Positions 45,751-54,219 of a DNA stretch of 64,000 nucleotides are shown piece after piece (position 1 is the first letter of the stretch; the number at the start of each line of letters is the position of its first letter). The stretch spans positions 248,001-312,000 of the forward strand of contig NZ_FOBB01000010.1 in assembly GCF_900109685.1 (NCBI RefSeq). The letters run 5' to 3'. This DNA is from Chitinophaga rupis. GTDB taxonomy: Bacteria > Bacteroidota > Bacteroidia > Chitinophagales > Chitinophagaceae. Both the position numbers and the translations under genes were made by a program. The notes beneath the pieces are model-generated. The model did not search any database and was not told where the DNA came from. It was given only the letters and a program-made list of their open reading frames with translations.

Positions 45751-46614
45751 TCAGGGAGCAGTAAGCTGTAAAATATTGCTGACCACCGCATTATCTTCGT
45801 TCTTTCGCCAATGCAGGTATAATGGTACTTCAAAAGGCAGTTTTATAAAGCGTACGCCCGGGTGATTGGCCAGTGAATAGGATAAAGGCATCACAGATAC
45901 GCCAAAGCCTTTCTCTATTAAGCTGAGTATCATGGAACCGAAATCGGATTCAAAACGGATATCAGGTTCAATGCCGTACCGTGTGAATATCTGCTCCATC
46001 CTGAGCTGGTAAGTTTCGCCATCCGTTAACGTGGATAAAATAAAAGGTTCGCCCCGCAGGGCTTCCGCTGTAATATCGGGTTCTGTAAGTATCGGGTTTG
46101 CAACCGGCACCACCAGCGCAAGACTATCCTCCCTGATCAGTTTTGAGACCACAAAATCGTCGTTGTACTGGTGCCTGCTATAACACAGATCCGCTTCAAA
46201 TGCTTTCAGGAGCTCTATACCATGGGTATGTTTCGATTGTACCAATTCAACTTTAATACCGGGAAAAACCGCCAGTATCCGGCTAAGCAGGTCGGGCAGC
46301 ATATCGTAGCTGATGGAGCCGGGATGGTTGATCACCACACTGCCGCCCTCTCCCTGGTGGATCTTGCGCCCGTACTGTATAACTGCATTCATTTTTTCCA
46401 TCAGCGGCTTCCATTGTTGCTGCAAAAATCTCCCGGCCGGGGTTAACTCCACTTTCCGGTTAGATCGTTTGAAAAGCTCTATTTGCAATTCTTCCTCCAG
46501 CGCCTTGATCTGGCGGCTGAGAACCGATTGGGTGATGTTTACTTTATAGGATGTGCGCCAGTAGTGCAGCTCATCAGACAATTGTAAAAAATATTCTATT
46601 TGTTGCGTAGTCAT
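45751..46614 (-). CDS. LysR-family transcriptional regulator
   Basis: Protein of 287 residues. The N-terminal winged HTH (TTQQIEYFLQLSDELHYWR; NITQSVLSRQIKALEEELQI; LFKRSNRKVELTPAGRFL) precedes a substrate-binding domain from about 90 (SVVINHPGSISYDMLPDLLS; DSLALVVPVANPILTEPDI; IEKGFGVSVMPLSYSL). It is divergent from a GNAT-DMT exporter operon with a perfect 9-bp palindrome in the 100-base gap, the normal LysR arrangement of autorepression plus activation of the divergent operon. A metabolite of the exporter is the likely inducer. Confidence 0.96.
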   Translation of the reverse strand: MTTQQIEYFLQLSDELHYWRTSYKVNITQSVLSRQIKALEEELQIELFKRSNRKVELTPAGRFLQQQWKPLMEKMNAVIQYGRKIHQGEGGSVVINHPGSISYDMLPDLLSRILAVFPGIKVELVQSKHTHGIELLKAFEADLCYSRHQYNDDFVVSKLIREDSLALVVPVANPILTEPDITAEALRGEPFILSTLTDGETYQLRMEQIFTRYGIEPDIRFESDFGSMILSLIEKGFGVSVMPLSYSLANHPGVRFIKLPFEVPLYLHWRKNEDNAVVSNILQLTAP

Positions 46615-46620
46615 AACCTG

Positions 46621-46643
46621 ATTAATGCATTTTTTGCATTAAT
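46621..46643. promoter_or_regulatory. LysR-type operator palindrome
   Basis: ATTAATGCA (46621-46629), 5 bases, TGCATTAAT (46635-46643): a perfect 9-bp inverted repeat containing the LysR T-N11-A core. It lies 7 bases upstream of the lysR start codon. Further AGCAT half-sites follow toward the divergent promoter (46645-46649, 46656-46660, 46666-46670), giving the recognition-plus-activation site pattern of this family. Confidence 0.75.
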
Positions 46644-46660
46644 AAGCATCAATTTAGCAT

Positions 46661-46690
46661 TTTTAAGCATCAAATACTTGAGTAGTTTTG
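46661..46690 (+). promoter_or_regulatory. Promoter of the GNAT-DMT operon
   Basis: TTTT (46661-46664), an 18-base spacer and a perfect -7 TAGTTTTG (46683-46690). Transcription would start near 46697, 18 bases before the ATG. The AGCAT half-sites overlap the -33 region, as expected for LysR activation. Confidence 0.55.
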
Positions 46691-46714
46691 CCCTGCATTA
46701 ACCAGGATTGTAAA

Positions 46715-47248
46715 ATGAACATCACCATGGAAAAAATTAGCATCAGCCGGGTTACACCAGATGAAATAACAACGCTGCAGGACATCAGCATACAAACGTT
46801 TGTTGACACTTTTGCTTCTTATAATACTGAGGAGGATATGAAACAATACCTGGAAAAAAGTTTTTCCCTGCAGCAATTGACAACGGAGCTAAACACCAGC
46901 GGCGCTGAATTTTATTTTGCACGGTTAGGGGAACAGGTGATCGGGTATATAAAGATCAATACCGGTAAAGCACAAACGGAGCTGCAGGACGACCATGCAC
47001 TGGAGATCGAGCGCATCTACGTATTGCAGGCCTATCACGGGAAACAGGTGGGCCAGCTGCTTTATGAAAGCGCCATCCGCATTGCCCGGGAAAGAGCATT
47101 GGAGTATGTTTGGCTGGGTGTATGGGAAAAGAATGCACGCGCCCTCCGGTTCTATGAAAAAAATGGCTTTATACCATTTGATAAGCATATTTTTAAACTG
47201 GGCAACGATGTGCAAACAGACATCATGGTAAAGAAGCCGCTGAAATGA
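46715..47248 (+). CDS. GNAT-family N-acetyltransferase
   Basis: Cytosolic acetyltransferase of 177 residues from the ATG at 46715 (an ATG at 46727 is also possible; the TTG at 46688 lies inside the promoter). GNAT motifs: FYFARLGEQVIGYIKIN (strand 4), acetyl-CoA loop LEIERIYVLQAYHGKQVGQL with the H-G-K-Q-V-G variant of R/QxxGxG/A, then WLGVWEKNARALRFYEKNGF. It probably acetylates an amino-containing small molecule. Its stop overlaps the start of the DMT transporter gene (ATGA), so enzyme and exporter are coupled. Confidence 0.94.
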   Translation: MNITMEKISISRVTPDEITTLQDISIQTFVDTFASYNTEEDMKQYLEKSFSLQQLTTELNTSGAEFYFARLGEQVIGYIKINTGKAQTELQDDHALEIERIYVLQAYHGKQVGQLLYESAIRIARERALEYVWLGVWEKNARALRFYEKNGFIPFDKHIFKLGNDVQTDIMVKKPLK

Positions 47249-48114
47249 ATAAGAGATTTCTTTTAATAGTTTTATTGATATTGGGCACTGCATTCTGGGG
47301 CATTTCTTTTCCGGTTACCAAAATGGCCATGGGCGCTGTTTCCCAGTCTACCTTTTTATTTTACCGCTTCCTGCTGGCCACCATTGTGCTCACAGTGGTG
47401 CTGGCCCGGCAAATGAAAAAGATCACGCGAAAGAACATTGCTGAAGGCATCACCCTCTCCATTCCATTAACCCTTGGCATCTATTTTCAGACCCTGGGTA
47501 TCCGGCATACTGCTGCATCACAATGTGCTTTTGTAGCCGGCACCTCTGTCATCATCATCCCTGTTTTAAAGCTGCTCCTTCACAGAAGGACCGTTGACCT
47601 TAAGATCTGGCTGGCAGCTACCATTGCGTTAGCCGGATTGTTTGTAATATCTATCAAAGATGGAATGTATGTAAGCATCGGGGATCTTTACACCATCATC
47701 GGTGCATTTGGCTTTGCCATTTACCTGATCAGGGTTGAGAAATATTCCACAGCCGGAAACATTGTGCCCACTATTGTTCCTATGTTCCTGACCTGCACGC
47801 TGATCATGTGCTGTATTGCCTTAGCCGATCATACTGCTACCTGGATCCCCAAAAACCAGGGCTTCTGGACCGGCATCATTTACTGCGCTTTGTTTTCCAC
47901 CGCTTATATGTACACCGTTTCCAATATAGCGCAACGGTACATCAGCGCAGAAAAAGTAGCTATCATTTACCTGTTTGAGCCCGTGTTTGCCGCTATTGCT
48001 GCAGTATTGCTGCTGGGGGAAGCTCTCTCCTGGCGGATGCTGATCGGCGGGGCCTTGATCTTTGCAGGCACCCTTATTTCAGAGATCAAACTTAAACCGC
48101 AGCAAGCTAATTGA
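47245..48114 (+). CDS. EamA/DMT-superfamily exporter
   Basis: Inner-membrane transporter of 289 residues with ten hydrophobic helices in two EamA repeats (LILGTAFWGISFPVTKMAMG and FLFYRFLLATIVLTVVLA; then LYTIIGAFGFAIYLIRVEKY through AVLLLGEALSWRMLIGGALI). DMT exporters of this type carry amino acids or other small metabolites out of the cell. It is translationally coupled to the acetyltransferase gene and divergent from a LysR regulator, so the operon resembles a metabolite-overflow or detoxification module. Confidence 0.95.
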   Translation: MNKRFLLIVLLILGTAFWGISFPVTKMAMGAVSQSTFLFYRFLLATIVLTVVLARQMKKITRKNIAEGITLSIPLTLGIYFQTLGIRHTAASQCAFVAGTSVIIIPVLKLLLHRRTVDLKIWLAATIALAGLFVISIKDGMYVSIGDLYTIIGAFGFAIYLIRVEKYSTAGNIVPTIVPMFLTCTLIMCCIALADHTATWIPKNQGFWTGIIYCALFSTAYMYTVSNIAQRYISAEKVAIIYLFEPVFAAIAAVLLLGEALSWRMLIGGALIFAGTLISEIKLKPQQAN

Positions 48115-48278
48115 GCATGCCCGTATCAGAAACCATCCTTTCCCAAAGGATTGCACTTTTACTGATATAATTTACTAATTTTAACCCCTGATTGATAAAC
48201 CAGTAACCAGATAATCAGCAGTACTAACACGAGAGGGCCACTCGTCTGTTATTCAGTTTACCCCCTAAATTTATTAGA

Positions 48279-49853
48279 ATGTCCGATCAAGCACACCAGG
48301 CAGGCAGTACAGCTATACCGCAGGAACAGGATACCGCAGAACATTGGCAAACCAATGATGTAGAAGCCTTATTAACATGTTTGGATGATATTGTATTTGA
48401 ATTAAGTGAACAGCGCATATTCAAACAGGTTTGGTGTAAAGATGAATCCCTGCTATACCTTCCCAAAGACCAGATCATTGGCCGCCATATGAACGACGTG
48501 CTGGGCCCGCAAAGTGAAATGTTCGCAGTGTTGGTAGACACCCTGTTTGCTACCGGTGTTTCCCAGGAAATAGAATATGAAGATCAGCGCCCCGATGTAG
48601 ATAACTGGTACCGGCTGCGGGTGAATCTCATTAAAGGTGGCGCAGCGGGCAGCGGCCGGCGTATTATGGCAGTGATCAAGGATATTACCCAATATAAGCT
48701 TACCCACCTTGAGCTGATCTATGCAAAGGAGCAGGCAGAAAAAGCAGCGCGGGAACGCGGCGAGTTCCTTTCTGTAATGAGCCATGAGATCCGTACGCCC
48801 CTTAATGGCATTATTGGTATTGCCAACCTGCTGGAAGAAACACCGGAGCATGGCAACCTGGTACGCAGCCTGAAATACTCCGCAGATCATTTGCTGACAC
48901 TGATCAACGACATACTGGACCTTTCCAAGATAGAAGCCGGGAAAATAGAGCTGGAAAATGTTCCCTTTGATCTTAAGCGCCTGCTCAGGGATATTGAGAA
49001 CAATTACCAGCCCCTGGCCCAATCCAAAAAGGTACGCCTGCATACGGTCATAGATCCCTTGCTACCGCACAACCTTTGTGGCGACCCGTTCCGGTTAACA
49101 CAGATCCTCAATAATCTTATTAACAACGCCATTAAGTTCACACACGAAGGCAGCATTTTTATAGAAGTAAAGCTGTTAAGCCAAACAGCGGCAAAGGCCA
49201 CGGTGGGCTTTTGTATAAAAGATACCGGTATCGGCATTCAAAAAGATATGCATAACCGCATCTTTGAAAGCTTTGTACAGGCGCAAAGCGATACGGCCCG
49301 CCAGCATGGCGGCACCGGGCTGGGGCTGGCTATTACCAAAAGCCTGCTAGAGCTGTATAACAGCAGCATTGCCATTGACAGTGAGCCCGGCCTGGGCACT
49401 GCTTTCCGGTTTGATATTATCTTTGACCAGCTGCCCGCTGTTGCACGCACCAACATAGTATATAATGAAAAACAATTGTGGGACTGGCTTAAAAATAAAA
49501 AGCTGCTTGTTGTAGAGGACAATACCATTAATGCAATGGTGATCGTGTACCAGCTGGAAAGAACAGGCGCAGCAACCCTTACTGCCGTCAATGGCCGCGA
49601 GGCTGTGGAAATGATGCAGCAGCACCACTTTGACGGCGTACTGCTGGATCTGCACATGCCGGAAATGGATGGGTATGATACCATTCCGCACATCCGGCAG
49701 CTGCAGCCGCATGCCTTTATTATTGCCCTTACTGCCGATGTTATACCTAATGTAACAGACAAGCTAAACAGCCTGCAGGTACATTCTATCCTGCATAAGC
49801 CTTATGATCCATCTACCTTATACCGCACACTGGCCAAACTGGCCGGCTTATAG
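48279..49853 (+). CDS. Hybrid sensor histidine kinase with PAS and receiver domains
   Basis: Soluble hybrid kinase of 524 residues without membrane segments. A PAS-like domain (about 27-140: VEALLTCLDDIVFELSEQRI; IGRHMNDVLGPQSE; RLRVNLIKGG) precedes HisKA (FLSVMSHEIRTPLNGIIGIA, His near 169) and HATPase (LINNAIKFTHEGSIF; ARQHGGTGLGLAITKSLLE). The C-terminal receiver (about 405-520) has LLVVEDNTINAMVI, Asp in DGVLLDLHMPEMDGYDTI and Lys in ILHKPYDPSTLY. The receiver should pass phosphate on to an Hpt protein or act as a brake. It stands alone after a 164-base gap. Confidence 0.95.
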   Translation: MSDQAHQAGSTAIPQEQDTAEHWQTNDVEALLTCLDDIVFELSEQRIFKQVWCKDESLLYLPKDQIIGRHMNDVLGPQSEMFAVLVDTLFATGVSQEIEYEDQRPDVDNWYRLRVNLIKGGAAGSGRRIMAVIKDITQYKLTHLELIYAKEQAEKAARERGEFLSVMSHEIRTPLNGIIGIANLLEETPEHGNLVRSLKYSADHLLTLINDILDLSKIEAGKIELENVPFDLKRLLRDIENNYQPLAQSKKVRLHTVIDPLLPHNLCGDPFRLTQILNNLINNAIKFTHEGSIFIEVKLLSQTAAKATVGFCIKDTGIGIQKDMHNRIFESFVQAQSDTARQHGGTGLGLAITKSLLELYNSSIAIDSEPGLGTAFRFDIIFDQLPAVARTNIVYNEKQLWDWLKNKKLLVVEDNTINAMVIVYQLERTGAATLTAVNGREAVEMMQQHHFDGVLLDLHMPEMDGYDTIPHIRQLQPHAFIIALTADVIPNVTDKLNSLQVHSILHKPYDPSTLYRTLAKLAGL

Positions 49854-49879
49854 GTGCTTCATTTCTCCCTCTCCCACCT

Positions 49880-49887
49880 TATCTTTG
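49880..49887 (+). promoter_or_regulatory. -7 promoter element of bioA
   Basis: TATCTTTG matches TAnnTTTG, 39 bases before the bioA ATG. No good -33 box is seen at the proper distance, so this is a moderate candidate. Confidence 0.4.
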
Positions 49888-49892
49888 CCCTC

Positions 49893-49927
49893 TTATTAAT
49901 CATTCATTCTTAATTATTAATTACAAT
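49893..49927. repeat. AT-rich heptad array running into the bioA start codon
   Basis: Five successive 7-base units of the type TTMTTAA (for example TTATTAA at 49893-49899 and 49914-49920, TTCTTAA at 49907-49913). The last unit contains the first two bases of the bioA ATG (49926-49928). AT-rich composition alone could give part of this pattern. The same 7-base phase is seen more strongly at five later loci. Confidence 0.45.
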
Positions 49928-51197
49928 GACCTGGAGTGAACGCGATCAGCAGGTGATCTGGCATCCGTATACACAAATGCAAACAGCGCCTGCGCCCATT
50001 GGCATTATACGTGGAGAAGGCGCCTCTTTATTTGATGAAGCAGGCAACAGCTACCTGGATGCTACCTCCAGCTGGTGGGTAAATATACACGGGCATGCAC
50101 ACCCGTATATTGCCCAAAAGCTGGCCACACAGGCCATGCAGCTGCAGCATTGCATATTTGCAGGTTATACCCACCCTGCTGCCGTGGAGCTGGCAGAAAG
50201 ATTATTGCCCGTGCTACCCGGCCGGCAAAGCAGGGTATTTTATTCTGATAATGGCTCCACCGCTATAGAAGTTGCGCTGAAAATGGCGTTGCAATACTGG
50301 GAGAACAAAGGCATCCGCAAGCAAAAGATCCTGGCATTCCACCATGCTTATCATGGCGATACTTTTGGCGCTATGAGCGTGAGCAGCCGCAGCGTATTTA
50401 CCGCCCCTTTTGACGACCTGTTATTTGAGGTGCATTTTATAGATACTCCTACACCCGATAATCTTCCACAGCTGAAGGCGGCCATTGAGAACCTGGGGCC
50501 GGATAGTATTGCCGCTTTTATATTTGAGCCCTTGCTACAGGGCGCCGGTGGTATGCTCATGTATGAAGCCGACGCGCTGGATCAGCTGCTGCAATATTGC
50601 AAGCAGCAGCAGATCTTACTGATAGCTGATGAAATACTGACCGGTTTTGGCAGAACGGGAAAGAACTTTGCCATGGAAAACGTAGCCACTGCCCCGGACA
50701 TCATGTGCCTTTCCAAAGGCTTAACCGGCGGCGCCCTGGCGTTGGGCGTTACAACCTGTACGGCCGCTATATACGATGCTTTCTTATCAGAAAGCAAGCT
50801 AAAAACCCTGTTCCACGGACATTCCTTTACAGCCAATGCACTGGCCTGCACGGTGGCGCTTGCCAGCCTGGACCTGTTCCTGCAGCCGGAATGTGCGCAA
50901 CAACGGGATCGGATACACGCACAGCATCAGCAGTTCCTGCAACGTTTGGCTGCTGTTGGAACGGTAAAGCATACACGTTTACTGGGAACGGTGCTGGCTT
51001 TTGAAATAGTCACCCCCGGACAGGACGCCTATACCAACCAGCTGGCAGATGAACTGCACCGCTTTTTTCGCGCAAAACGGATCATGCTGCGGCCGTTGGG
51101 CAACACCCTTTATATTTTACCGCCGTATTGTATTACAAATGAAGAGCTGGAGAGGGTGTATGAAAGTATCCTGGAGTTTGTGGGAACAATGGGTTAA
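49926..51197 (+). CDS. bioA: Adenosylmethionine-8-amino-7-oxononanoate aminotransferase
   Basis: PLP enzyme of 423 residues that makes 7,8-diaminopelargonate from KAPA and SAM in biotin synthesis. BioA hallmarks: VIWHPYTQMQTAPAPIGIIR at the start, LDATSSWWVNIHGHAHPYI, FYSDNGSTAIEVALKMALQY, FHHAYHGDTFGAMSVSSRS, the Asp-containing ILLIADEILTGFGRTGKNFA, and the PLP lysine in MCLSKGLTGGALALGVT, with LFHGHSFTANALACTVALAS. No other bio genes lie nearby. An alternating 7-base repeat forms the end of its leader. Confidence 0.95.
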   Translation: MTWSERDQQVIWHPYTQMQTAPAPIGIIRGEGASLFDEAGNSYLDATSSWWVNIHGHAHPYIAQKLATQAMQLQHCIFAGYTHPAAVELAERLLPVLPGRQSRVFYSDNGSTAIEVALKMALQYWENKGIRKQKILAFHHAYHGDTFGAMSVSSRSVFTAPFDDLLFEVHFIDTPTPDNLPQLKAAIENLGPDSIAAFIFEPLLQGAGGMLMYEADALDQLLQYCKQQQILLIADEILTGFGRTGKNFAMENVATAPDIMCLSKGLTGGALALGVTTCTAAIYDAFLSESKLKTLFHGHSFTANALACTVALASLDLFLQPECAQQRDRIHAQHQQFLQRLAAVGTVKHTRLLGTVLAFEIVTPGQDAYTNQLADELHRFFRAKRIMLRPLGNTLYILPPYCITNEELERVYESILEFVGTMG

Positions 51198-51219
51198 CGG
51201 GGCTGGCCCAAAAGAAAGT

Positions 51220-51263
51220 AAAATGCCGCGAACATGAGGCTGTACTCTGTGTCGCGGCATTTT
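51220..51263. terminator. Bidirectional terminator between bioA and DUF2911
   Basis: AAAATGCCGCGA (51220-51231) pairs perfectly with TCGCGGCATTTT (51252-51263), a 12-bp stem with a 20-base loop, ending in A/T tracts on both sides. It serves the convergent bioA and DUF2911 genes. Confidence 0.87.
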
Positions 51264-51321
51264 ATTTTGACCTTTTAAATTTACATTCAGGGTTTCATAT
51301 TCTTTCAACCCCATATGCACA

Positions 51322-51819
51322 TTAAGATTTTATCGGTACTTCTACCTTCGTCTGATCCCATTCTAATACCAGCTTGTTGGCCGGCAGGGTAATGGTCAGC
51401 TTTTCTACCGGGGCACTAAGCGTAGTAACAGGCACCTTTACCTGCAGTACGTCATTCCCTTTGATCTCATCGTATTTATACGCGCCCCATTGTTTCAGCG
51501 TACTGTTCAGGATGAATGTCCATTCTTTTTCGCCGGGAATGGTGAACAGGGTGTAAGTACCTGCCTTTACCGGTTTGCCGCCAAAGGTGGCATCTTTTGC
51601 AAAAGTAATTTCAGTGGCTTCATTAGCGCCGGTGCGCCATACTTTACCATAAGGTTCCAGTTGACCAAAGATCACGCGGCCTCTCTTGGAGGGTTGGCCG
51701 TAGCTGATCTTTACGTTTTTACCTTCTGCAGTAACACGTGGACTTTTGGGTGGCTCCTGCGAAAATGCCACGCTGCTGGTGGTAGCAAGGATGGCCAGGA
51801 ATAAAAAGATCTGTTTCAT
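51322..51819 (-). CDS. DUF2911-domain periplasmic protein
   Basis: Exported protein of 165 residues: signal peptide MKQIFLFLAILATTSSVAFSQ, then the family sequence KISYGQPSKRGRVIFGQLEP, YGKVWRTGANEATEITFAKD, AGTYTLFTIPGEKEWTFILN and a beta-rich end (VEKLTITLPANKLVLEWDQT). DUF2911 proteins are common in Bacteroidota; their role is unknown. It stands alone between a bidirectional terminator and a 129-base gap that carries a heptad array. Confidence 0.93.
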   Translation of the reverse strand: MKQIFLFLAILATTSSVAFSQEPPKSPRVTAEGKNVKISYGQPSKRGRVIFGQLEPYGKVWRTGANEATEITFAKDATFGGKPVKAGTYTLFTIPGEKEWTFILNSTLKQWGAYKYDEIKGNDVLQVKVPVTTLSAPVEKLTITLPANKLVLEWDQTKVEVPIKS

Positions 51820-51920
51820 ATAGATTATTGATTTTATGGCTTAAGAACCGTGCAGGAAATTACAGCTATTCAATAGATCTGAGGCTACCATTCATCCCTT
51901 TTTTTAGCACCGTTTCCTCC

Positions 51921-51948
51921 TTAATTATTAATTCTTAATTATTAACTG
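51921..51948. repeat. AT-rich heptad array abutting a stop codon
   Basis: Four perfect-phase 7-base units: TTAATTA (51921-51927 and 51935-51941), TTAATTC between them, and TTAACTG last. The array ends directly at the stop codon of the minus-strand SRPBCC gene (51949-51951). Confidence 0.6.
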
Positions 51949-52488
51949 CTACTTCATTTTCTCGCATCTGGCTTTCAGCTCCGTCAGCCCCTGCTCTACC
52001 TGCGGGCCCATTAAACGGTCGGCCATAAAACCGCGGAGCTTCCACCAGGGTTTCCAGCCCAGCTTTGTTTCCATATACCAGTGTATAACAGTACCGGTGC
52101 CTTCTTTGGAGGGTCTTATTTCCAACCCGCCCATCATAGGCCGCATATCTTTGAACAGCATGTTATAATAAACACCTTTATCAGGCTCGCTCCGTAAAAC
52201 GGTCAGTTTACCGGAAGCGGCGTCATTGGCGCTGGTCCAGCTGTACCAGGCATTTTTTCCTTGTGAAGGGTTGGAGAATTGCAGGGTATTCGCTGCTTCT
52301 AATTTGGTCCAGGGATTCCACTCCTGCCAGGTTTTAAGCTCGTTGATCTGGCTGTATACCACGGCCACTGGAGCATCAATTACACCGGAGCGCTCTACCA
52401 CCGCCTTGGAGGGGAATAACAGCGAAAGCAGGAAGATAAGCACTGCAAAGCAAAGTACACTGATTATTAATAGTTTGATAAAACGCAT
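51949..52488 (-). CDS. Membrane-anchored SRPBCC-domain protein (copy 1)
   Basis: Protein of 179 residues from the ATG at 52488 (MRFIKLLIISVL); six more upstream in-frame codons are less likely. One N-terminal TM helix (LLIISVLCFAVLIFLLSLLF) leads to a START-like domain: ERSGVIDAPVAVVYSQINEL, WQEWNPWTKLEAANTLQF, WYSWTSANDAASGKLTVLRS, VIHWYMETKLGWKPWWKLRG and a C-terminal helix ending LKARCEKMK. It looks like the polyketide-cyclase-like group. It is paralogous to the next gene with similar TM-anchored layout and a heptad array between them. Confidence 0.88.
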   Translation of the reverse strand: MRFIKLLIISVLCFAVLIFLLSLLFPSKAVVERSGVIDAPVAVVYSQINELKTWQEWNPWTKLEAANTLQFSNPSQGKNAWYSWTSANDAASGKLTVLRSEPDKGVYYNMLFKDMRPMMGGLEIRPSKEGTGTVIHWYMETKLGWKPWWKLRGFMADRLMGPQVEQGLTELKARCEKMK

Positions 52489-52508
52489 GTACGAAATTAC
52501 ACACAAAA

Positions 52509-52543
52509 AGCTAAAAGCTAAAGGCTAAAAGCTAAAAGCTGCA
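52509..52543. repeat. AGCTAAA heptad array
   Basis: Five adjacent 7-base units in strict phase: AGCTAAA at 52509-52515, 52516-52522 and 52530-52536, GGCTAAA at 52523-52529, AGCTGCA at 52537-52543. The gap between the two SRPBCC genes is only 57 bases, so the array fills most of it. Confidence 0.75.
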
Positions 52544-52545
52544 CA

Positions 52546-53073
52546 TCAGCTACTAACCTTTGCCAGCTGTTGCAGGCCCCGTTCAAAATCGCGGCCTACC
52601 CACTTATCCATCATCAGGCCCAGGAATTTACGGGCGGGGTTCTGCCCAACCGTCATTTCCATGCCCCAGGTAACGCGGGTGCGCTCTCCTGCCGGCTCAA
52701 AACGGAAATAACCTTTGCTGCTGCCCTGTTCCATAAAATTGATGGAAGTAGCTATAAATTCATACGGGCGGGATTCTGTGATCAGTAAGCTGCCACGGCC
52801 CACATTACGCTTTTTACTTTCCCAGCTGTAACCGGCGCCGGCGCCGCTTTCCTTTTCACCGTACACAATTTTCATCTCAGGGTCCAGCTGGTGCCAGGGC
52901 GACCAATGCTCCCAGTTACGCAGGGTATCCACCTCACGGAATACAACGTCGGGCCGTGCGATCATCACCAGGGATCGTTCAATTTTTAAACGGGCAGGCA
53001 GGTAAAGGGAAAAAACAAACAGGCCCAAGATAAGGGCAGCCAAAGCGCCCAGAATGATGTACAGGACTTGCAT
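52546..53073 (-). CDS. Membrane-anchored SRPBCC-domain protein (copy 2)
   Basis: Protein of 175 residues. N-terminal TM (VLYIILGALAALILGLFVFSLYL) and a START-like domain: ERSLVMIARPDVVFREVDTL, WEHWSPWHQLDPEMKIVYGE, GYSWESKKRNVGRGSLLIT, TRVTWGMEMTVGQNPARKFL and the end FERGLQQLAKVSS. It has the same order and the same NWxxWSPW/NPW motif as copy 1, so the two probably arose by duplication. Function is not known. It precedes copy 1 on the same strand and follows an ABC-2 permease gene by 48 bases. Confidence 0.9.
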   Translation of the reverse strand: MQVLYIILGALAALILGLFVFSLYLPARLKIERSLVMIARPDVVFREVDTLRNWEHWSPWHQLDPEMKIVYGEKESGAGAGYSWESKKRNVGRGSLLITESRPYEFIATSINFMEQGSSKGYFRFEPAGERTRVTWGMEMTVGQNPARKFLGLMMDKWVGRDFERGLQQLAKVSS

Positions 53074-53121
53074 GTATCCAATTTAAGAAAAAAAAGGCAG
53101 AAAAGGTGGAGTTGTTAACGG

Positions 53122-54219
53122 CTACTCCCACTTAAACACTTTAATGGTAACCGCGTAAATAATAACACCCCACAGGGTAAGCACACCCAGCTCTGTACCT
53201 ACGTTCCATAAGTGCTGACCCTCAAAGGCTACTTTACGGAAAGCATCATTCAGATAGGTAAGCGGCAGCGCGCGGCATACCGGCTGCAGCCAGCCGGGCA
53301 ACGCATCTATAGAAAAGAAAGTACCTGCCAGCAGGAACTGCGGCATACTGATCACATTGGCAATAGGCGGTATAGTGCTTTCATTACGGGCTACGCTGCT
53401 TACCAGGAAACCAAATCCCATAAACACCACCAACCCGAATAAAGACAGGAATAACATTTCCACGAAAGTAACCGCGCCATGTACCAGCGTAAAACCAAAG
53501 GCAAAATGCCCCAGGCCAATGATCACAATAGCGCCAATAAGCTGGAACAGCAGGCGGGATAGGGTTTCGCCCATAATAATGTAAGCCCGCTTAACCGGGG
53601 TGGCAAAAAAGCGTTTTAATACCAGGGTTTGCCGTAAGCTGAAGAACAGGAAAGCAGTACCAAACACCGCTGCGCTCAGCAAAGAAAAGCCCAGCATACC
53701 GGGTAAAATAAAGTCAATGGTCTTATAGGCGCGGCCCGGCACTACAACACTGTCTATATGCGCTACAGAAGGCCGTTTATAGAACCGGTCATCAATGCGG
53801 TTAATTACATCTGTTAATATAGACTGGAATACCTGGATCTTATCTATACCTGCGGTGGAAGAACGCACCTTTACCTCATATGCAGGGTTAGCAGCCGGCC
53901 CGGTTTTTTGGGTGATGTGCACGATAGCCGTTAAGCGGCCTTTGATCATATCATCTTCCATTTCTGCAGCCGGCTCGTTGATCAGCTTTATGCTTTTTAC
54001 AGCAGCCAGGCCTTTATAAATATAGCTGGCCGTATCAGTGCCCGCCGCTACGCCCACCTTTACAGTTACCACACTGTTCCCGATAAAACCAAATACCAGG
54101 ATGAACGCCAGGGGAAACCCAATAGTGAAAGCTACCGTGGAAGGACTGCGGAGAATAGCCCGTAAGCTGGCTTTTGTAATTGCCATCATGGCCTTCCATT
54201 GACTGTACTGCACTGCCAT
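53122..54219 (-). CDS. ABC-2-type transporter permease
   Basis: Inner-membrane permease of 365 residues from the ATG at 54219 (MAVQYSQWKAMMAITKASL); 19 in-frame codons upstream lack a membrane role. TM1 near 20-40 (VAFTIGFPLAFILVFGFIG), an extracytoplasmic region of about 120 residues (VVTVKVGVAAGTDTASYIYK; RLTAIVHITQKTG), then five helices (FILPGMLGFSLLSAAVFGTA; LIGAIVIIGLGHFAFGFTLV; MLFLSLFGLVVFMGFGFLVS; LGVLTLWGVIIYAVTIKVF). The ABC-2 NatB/YhgE-like family needs an ATPase, none of which is encoded in the immediate neighbourhood. It lies 115 bases after sppA on the same strand. Confidence 0.9.
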   Translation of the reverse strand: MAVQYSQWKAMMAITKASLRAILRSPSTVAFTIGFPLAFILVFGFIGNSVVTVKVGVAAGTDTASYIYKGLAAVKSIKLINEPAAEMEDDMIKGRLTAIVHITQKTGPAANPAYEVKVRSSTAGIDKIQVFQSILTDVINRIDDRFYKRPSVAHIDSVVVPGRAYKTIDFILPGMLGFSLLSAAVFGTAFLFFSLRQTLVLKRFFATPVKRAYIIMGETLSRLLFQLIGAIVIIGLGHFAFGFTLVHGAVTFVEMLFLSLFGLVVFMGFGFLVSSVARNESTIPPIANVISMPQFLLAGTFFSIDALPGWLQPVCRALPLTYLNDAFRKVAFEGQHLWNVGTELGVLTLWGVIIYAVTIKVFKWE

